From positions 1 to 64,000 of the forward strand of contig CAZEFM010000005.1 in assembly GCA_964511575.1 (NCBI GenBank): a stretch of DNA of 64,000 nucleotides, written 5' to 3'. The position numbers and the translations under genes are program-made. Source of the stretch: CALKHT01 sp964511575 (GTDB lineage Bacteria; Planctomycetota; Phycisphaerae; Phycisphaerales; Phycisphaeraceae). This document shows, in pieces, positions 59,849 through 64,000 of this stretch (positions are counted from its first letter, which is position 1; each line of letters opens with the position of its first letter). The notes under the pieces are model-generated. The model saw nothing but the letters and a program-made list of their open reading frames with translations. It did not search any database and was not told the origin of the DNA.

Positions 59849-60391
59849 TTAATGCTGTTTGTCGGCGAGGGTTTGCAGCACGGCTTGGGCATGATCGGCG
59901 ACCTTCACCCTGTCCCAGCGGTGAGCGACCTTGCCCGCCGGATCGATGAGGTACGTGGTGCGAACCACGCCCATGAACTTGCGGCCGTACATACTCTTTT
60001 CCTGCCACACGCCGTAACGGGTGCACACCTGATGTTCCGTATCGGCGAGGAGGGTGAACGGCAGGTTGTGCCTGTCGGCGAAGCGCTGGTGCGACCGGGT
60101 GTCGTCGGGGCTGACACCGAGGATGACGGCATCGCTCTTGCGGAAGTCGGGCAGATCATCGCGGAACTGGCACGCCTGTTTGGTGCAGCCGGTGGTGTTG
60201 TCCTTCGGGTAGAAGTAGAGGACGACCCATCGGCCGCGATAGTCCTTGAGGCGATGCTTCTCGCCGTGCTGATCGGGGAGGGTGAAATCGGGGGCGGTTC
60301 GGCCCGGTTCGATGAGGTTGGCGCTCGTCTCACCGGCGGCTGCGGCGGTGGAAGCGGCGCGGGTGGATCGTGTCGCGCGTTTTTTGGCCAT
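59849..60391 (-). CDS. bcp: Thioredoxin-dependent peroxiredoxin, BCP/PrxQ type
   Basis: Reduces hydrogen and organic peroxides. Peroxidatic Cys69 and resolving Cys74 in NTTGCTKQACQFRD show the BCP/PrxQ two-Cys arrangement, with YFYPKDNTTGCT before it and GVSPDDTRSHQRFADRHNLPFTLLADTEHQV after. The enzyme part starts about residue 28 (LIEPGRTAPDFTLPD). Residues 1-22 (MAKKRATRSTRAASTAAAAG) form a basic tail absent from most BCPs and similar to the tails on PPDK and the DUF2934 protein here. Possibly joins the DNA or nucleoid; inference. Confidence 0.92.
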   Translation of the reverse strand: MAKKRATRSTRAASTAAAAGETSANLIEPGRTAPDFTLPDQHGEKHRLKDYRGRWVVLYFYPKDNTTGCTKQACQFRDDLPDFRKSDAVILGVSPDDTRSHQRFADRHNLPFTLLADTEHQVCTRYGVWQEKSMYGRKFMGVVRTTYLIDPAGKVAHRWDRVKVADHAQAVLQTLADKQH

Positions 60392-60471
60392 GGGGCGACC
60401 TTTCGACTTAGAATGGCGGGTGCGGTGAGCGTCACACCGTTAGCGGACAATCACAACCCGTTGAGTTGACC

Positions 60472-62691
60472 ATGCTGCCGGGATTCGTGCAACTGATGAG
60501 CCCGATGTGGGGCTGGGCGCTGCTGGCGGCCGCGGGTGTGCCGTTGCTGGCGCACCTGCTGAGTCGTCGGGGCGGTCGGCTTGCGCCGTTTCCCGCGGTG
60601 CGGTTCGTGCAGCAGGCGGCGGCCGATTGCGCGCGGTTTCTTCGGCCGCGGCATTGGTTGCTCCTGTTGCTGCGGATGTTGCTGTTGGCGCTGATCGCGC
60701 TGGCGTTTGCCCGGCCGATCTGGTACCGCACCGCGCCGCCGACCGATGTGTCGCAGGGTGTTATCACGGCATTGGTGCTCGATCGTTCAGCGTCGATGAC
60801 GCGAACGCAGCGTGGTGCGACGCTCTTCGAGGCCGCCCGTCAGCAGGTGATTCAAACGCTGCGGTCGCTGGACCCGGCTCGTGATCTGGCGACGGTGGTG
60901 CTGCTCGATCGCCAACCGCGCACGTTGCTGCCCGAGCCGACAGCCGGCTTTTCGAATCTGATCGCGATGGTTGAGCGCTTGGAAGCCACGCAGGAGCAGG
61001 GCGATCTGGAAGCGGCGCTGCGTCTGGCGAGCGCGGAAACCAGTTACGCCACGCAGGCGGGACGTGATTCGGGCAATGCGGCAAACGGGAACGCAGCCAT
61101 TCGGCCTGCGTTCATCGAAGTGTTCAGCGACATGCAGCAATCGCAGTGGGCGGACATTTTGCGTCGCGGTGCGGCACCGGCGGAGGCGACGTTGTCGCTG
61201 CGGCGGGTGGGTGACTTCACCGGCAACGTCGCGCTGTTTCAGCCGCGCATCAACCCTGTGCGGCCGATCGTCGGACAAAGCGCCGTCGTCAGTGTGGAGG
61301 TGGCGAACTTTTCCGATGCCGATGTGCAGCCCACGGTGGAGATGCGTTTCGGCGACGAGCGCACTCGGCAGACGTTGCGAATCCCTGCCGGTACCACGAT
61401 CAGTGCCAGCTTCACGCTCACGCCGTCATCCATTGGGTCGCACGTGGCGGAACTGCATCTGGTTGATCATCGCGACAGTCTGACGCTTGACGATGCCACC
61501 GCCGCAACCTTTACCGTGGCTGCGGCCCGGCCGGTGGCGCTGGTTACCGATGCCCGCACCGACGATCCGACCAGTGCCGCGTTCTTCATCGAGCGCGCGT
61601 TGCGCCCCGAATCGCCCGATACGCCCGGCGAGCGGCCAAGCGGCGTGGCGCTGGCGCGATGGCAGCCGATGCAACTGGCCGCGGCGCTGCAGGCGGAAGG
61701 GCGACCACGGCCGGACGTCATCGTCATCTGTGAAGCCACGACGTTGAGCCGCGGCGATCTGCAAATGCTGCACGGGTTCATCCGTCAGGGCGGCGGCGTG
61801 ATATGGATTGTCGATTCGCGTGCTGCGGCGAACCTGCTCGAGCAGTTCAACAGCCTGATCGGTGACACGCCGCTCAGCCCGATTGTTCCTGAAACCGAAC
61901 GATGGCGACTGACGGCCGATCTTTCCATTGCCACCGGTCAGTTCGATGACCCGGTGCTCGCACTATTTGAGGGGCCGGCACGCACGGCGGTGGTGAATAC
62001 ACGCTTTCGACAGGTACTTGCAGGCCGTCTGCCGTTGACGGCGACGGCGCTGCTGACGTTTGAAGACGGCACGCCCGCGTTGGCGGCGCAGTGGATCGGT
62101 TCGGGGCGGTTGGCTGTTTTCGGTGCGTCGCTCGCGCCGAGCGATTCGGATCTGGTCAAGGGGCCCGTGCTTGTGCCGCTGTTGCATCAGTTGCTGCGTC
62201 ATCTCACACCGGGCATTCCGGCCGAGGCGAACCCGCAACCCGGCGCTCGGCCGAAGATCGCTGTTGATGGACGTTGGCGGGATGGTGATCTGGAAGCGGT
62301 TGGTCCACAGGGTCGACCGCTGCGTGTGACGCTTGCCGGTATGCTCGCCGATGCGACGTTGCTCGAACTGGAACCGGTTGCATCGGTGGGGCGCATTGAG
62401 GTTCGCCAGCGTGGTGAAAGCGCTCCGCTCGCTTCGGTGCAGGTGGAACTGCACCCGGGTGAAAGCGACATGCACATCGCTGATGAAGAGACGCTGGCGC
62501 AGTTTGCCCAGCCTCGCGATGTGTTGGCGGGTGGTGCCGCGACGGAGGTTGCCACCGCCACGGCGACGTTGCGCAGCTCAGGTGTGGAGATGTGGCCGTA
62601 CCTCGTGGCTGCGGCGCTGATCATGGCGATGCTCGAGACGCTGACACTCATGGCGATCGGCGGCACACGCATCGGAGCGATGAAACGATGA
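60472..62691 (+). CDS. BatA-like membrane protein with VWA domain
   Basis: A 739-residue membrane protein. The N-terminal BatA domain has MWGWALLAAAGVPLLAHLLSRR and, after LRPRHWLLLLLRMLLLALIALAFARPIW (about residues 58-84), a VWA domain beginning VITALVLDRSASM with the MIDAS Asp104-x-Ser106-x-Ser108. The middle region holds beta-rich segments (VVSVEVANFSDADVQPTVEMRFG), a GATase-like segment with IVDSRAAANLL and a final membrane helix (PYLVAAALIMAMLETLTLMAIGG). BatA proteins act with MoxR ATPases. ATG 60472 is taken; TTG 60466 is an alternative. A second VWA protein follows after 30 bases. Confidence 0.87.
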   Translation: MLPGFVQLMSPMWGWALLAAAGVPLLAHLLSRRGGRLAPFPAVRFVQQAAADCARFLRPRHWLLLLLRMLLLALIALAFARPIWYRTAPPTDVSQGVITALVLDRSASMTRTQRGATLFEAARQQVIQTLRSLDPARDLATVVLLDRQPRTLLPEPTAGFSNLIAMVERLEATQEQGDLEAALRLASAETSYATQAGRDSGNAANGNAAIRPAFIEVFSDMQQSQWADILRRGAAPAEATLSLRRVGDFTGNVALFQPRINPVRPIVGQSAVVSVEVANFSDADVQPTVEMRFGDERTRQTLRIPAGTTISASFTLTPSSIGSHVAELHLVDHRDSLTLDDATAATFTVAAARPVALVTDARTDDPTSAAFFIERALRPESPDTPGERPSGVALARWQPMQLAAALQAEGRPRPDVIVICEATTLSRGDLQMLHGFIRQGGGVIWIVDSRAAANLLEQFNSLIGDTPLSPIVPETERWRLTADLSIATGQFDDPVLALFEGPARTAVVNTRFRQVLAGRLPLTATALLTFEDGTPALAAQWIGSGRLAVFGASLAPSDSDLVKGPVLVPLLHQLLRHLTPGIPAEANPQPGARPKIAVDGRWRDGDLEAVGPQGRPLRVTLAGMLADATLLELEPVASVGRIEVRQRGESAPLASVQVELHPGESDMHIADEETLAQFAQPRDVLAGGAATEVATATATLRSSGVEMWPYLVAAALIMAMLETLTLMAIGGTRIGAMKR

Positions 62692-62721
62692 GCGGTTTCC
62701 CAAGGCGTTTGACGGTACGAC

Positions 62722-64000
62722 ATGCCTGATTTCAGCTTCGACCAGTTTCGTCCGCCGCTTGGCGATGCGTTGACCGCACTGTTGGTGCTGGCGGCGGTGG
62801 GCGTGGTGGTGTGGCTGTATCTCTTTCGCCAAAGCGATGTCGCGTGGTGGCGTCGGGTGCTGCTGTTGTTCCTGCGGATCGCAGCGATTGCGGTGGTGGC
62901 ATGGATTCTCATGGGACCCAGTGCCGACACCACGGTTGTCCGCCCGCCTCAGCGCATGCCCATCGTGTTCCTGACGGATACGTCCGCAAGCATGGATCAG
63001 AAGGACGTTGCGCCATTCGATGTGCCGGCTGGCGGGGATTCCGATGCGCCGATTTCGCGTCTGGATGCTTTGCGACGCACCTGGCTTGATCGGTCGTACC
63101 TGGCGCAGCTTGCCGAACAGGCGGATGTCCATTTCATGGCGTTCGATCAGGGCAGGCGAAGCATCAGCCAGGAGGAACTGTACACGTTAACGCCGGATGG
63201 CGGACAAACGCTGCTGTTCGATGCGTTGCAGACGGCGGTCGACTCATTACGCAACGATCACAGCGACCCGGCGGGGGGGCTGGTCGTGCTGCTCAGCGAC
63301 GGCCACGACACGCAGCGTCAGGTGGATTCCACGTTGGCACTGCGGCTGCGCGAGTTGGGATGGCGCATCATCGCCGTGCCGGTCGGTTCACCACTGGGGG
63401 TTCGGCACGTGTCGGTGGACGCCTCCGCCGATGCGGATTTTCTTTTTGAGAACCAAAGCACGTGGATCAACGTGCAGGTGCATCAGAATGGGTTCGAGCA
63501 TCGGCCGGTCGTCGTTGATTTGGAGCATGAAGGTAGAAGGATCGCATCGCAGACACTGCAGTTTGAGGATGACTCGCATCAAACGCTGCGTTTCCGGGTG
63601 ACGCCTCCGCCACCTGATGCGCGTGGCAGCCGCATCGAGGGATATCGCGTTGTGGCAAGGCCGATGCCGTTGCCGGGCGAATCGCCCGATGCGCTGGACG
63701 ATGTGTTTCTTGAGAACAACAGTCGCTGGGTCTTCCTGCAGGTATCGACCGATCGCATCAAGGTGGCGATGTTTGAGGGGCAACCTTACTGGGACACAAA
63801 ATTTTTGGCGCGTGTGCTGCGCGAGGATCCACAGGTGGAACTCACGAGCGTGTACAGTCTCGCGTCCGGTCGGGTGGTCACGGTGCAGAGCAATGTCCGT
63901 GCGGGCGCGGCCCTCGATGCCACGGAAGAGGATTTCGATCCGCAGTGGCTGACCGCCGCCCAACTTAATGAGTTTGATGTAATCGTCCTGGGTAAAGGCG
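62722..64000 (+). CDS. VWA-domain membrane protein (cut by window edge)
   Basis: First 426 residues of a membrane protein, frame still open at base 64000. Two membrane helices (about residues 15-34 and 45-64) precede a VWA domain starting PIVFLTDTSASMDQKD, with MIDAS Asp86-x-Ser88-x-Ser90 and, later, VVLLSDGHDTQRQVD. Further on there are beta-rich segments (VDLEHEGRRIASQTLQFEDDSHQTLRFRV) and, at the end, a region resembling the GATase-type fold (IKVAMFEGQPYWDTKFLARVLREDPQV). It resembles the same BatA-like group as its neighbour and is likely a partner of it. C-terminus outside the window. Confidence 0.82.
   Translation, partial: MPDFSFDQFRPPLGDALTALLVLAAVGVVVWLYLFRQSDVAWWRRVLLLFLRIAAIAVVAWILMGPSADTTVVRPPQRMPIVFLTDTSASMDQKDVAPFDVPAGGDSDAPISRLDALRRTWLDRSYLAQLAEQADVHFMAFDQGRRSISQEELYTLTPDGGQTLLFDALQTAVDSLRNDHSDPAGGLVVLLSDGHDTQRQVDSTLALRLRELGWRIIAVPVGSPLGVRHVSVDASADADFLFENQSTWINVQVHQNGFEHRPVVVDLEHEGRRIASQTLQFEDDSHQTLRFRVTPPPPDARGSRIEGYRVVARPMPLPGESPDALDDVFLENNSRWVFLQVSTDRIKVAMFEGQPYWDTKFLARVLREDPQVELTSVYSLASGRVVTVQSNVRAGAALDATEEDFDPQWLTAAQLNEFDVIVLGKG

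Overview
The window is a stretch of chromosome from a GC-rich bacterium, most probably a planctomycete of the class Phycisphaerae. The taxonomic call is an inference from gene content: PEP-CTERM anchored secreted proteins, a planctomycete-style ECF sigma factor followed by a FecR/LamG membrane protein, a GFTLIE-type prepilin-like protein, a YbbR/diadenylate cyclase pair, a MoxR/VWA protein set and a histone H1-like repetitive basic protein. No rRNA, tRNA, insertion sequence, prophage or CRISPR array was seen. Most of the window is ordinary core genome. The clearest accessory insert lies between polA and ispG.

Layout. 1-6.8 kb: 5' part of ppdK, an H1-like basic protein, a MoxR ATPase, and cdaA-cdaR (c-di-AMP synthesis). 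6.8-9.5 kb: proA, a HAD hydrolase and a DUF433/DUF5615 toxin-antitoxin-like pair. 9.6-16 kb: a PurL with extra N-terminal PurS-like domains, a small lipoprotein, and polA. 16.0-17.4 kb: a lower-GC three-gene cassette (antitoxin-like protein, FRG-domain protein, tandem-repeat protein). 17.4-26.2 kb: ispG, a sarcosine-oxidase-like flavoenzyme, and a glycolate module (glcD-glcE-glcF-HAD on the minus strand, with an alanine/serine-glyoxylate aminotransferase divergent from it) that should turn glycolate into glyoxylate and then glycine. 26.3-32.6 kb: a large HpnN/MMPL-type RND protein, then an ECF sigma factor, a membrane anti-sigma-like protein and a secreted protein. 32.6-35.2 kb: leuA, preceded by what looks like a complete transcription attenuator (leucine-rich leader peptide plus mutually exclusive stems), and a GNAT acetyltransferase.

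35.2-43.5 kb: Mn-catalase, SDR oxidoreductase, PIN-PhoH ATPase, and a 1542-residue AsmA-like envelope protein. 43.5-50.5 kb: a zinc-ribbon membrane protein, a PQQ-type propeller, a DegT aminotransferase, MlaF and MlaD homologues without MlaE, and apgM. 50.6-56.9 kb, minus strand: a surface-protein cassette reading sigma factor, FecR-LamG protein, tandem C-type-lectin PEP-CTERM protein, PEP-CTERM protein, prepilin-like protein, and then a secreted HExxH peptidase. 57-64 kb: a PSP1/RicT-like protein, a four-CxxC protein, a DUF2934 protein, a BCP peroxiredoxin and two BatA/VWA membrane proteins, the last cut by the window edge.

The most notable observation is the leader at 32720-32910. It has a sigma70-like promoter with 17-bp spacing, a 28-residue peptide with nine leucines, and 1:2, 2:3 and 3:4 pairings of 9-10 bp ahead of leuA. 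This reads as classical leucine attenuation, possibly with a leaderless leader peptide. The FRG cassette is the best candidate for an undescribed accessory system.
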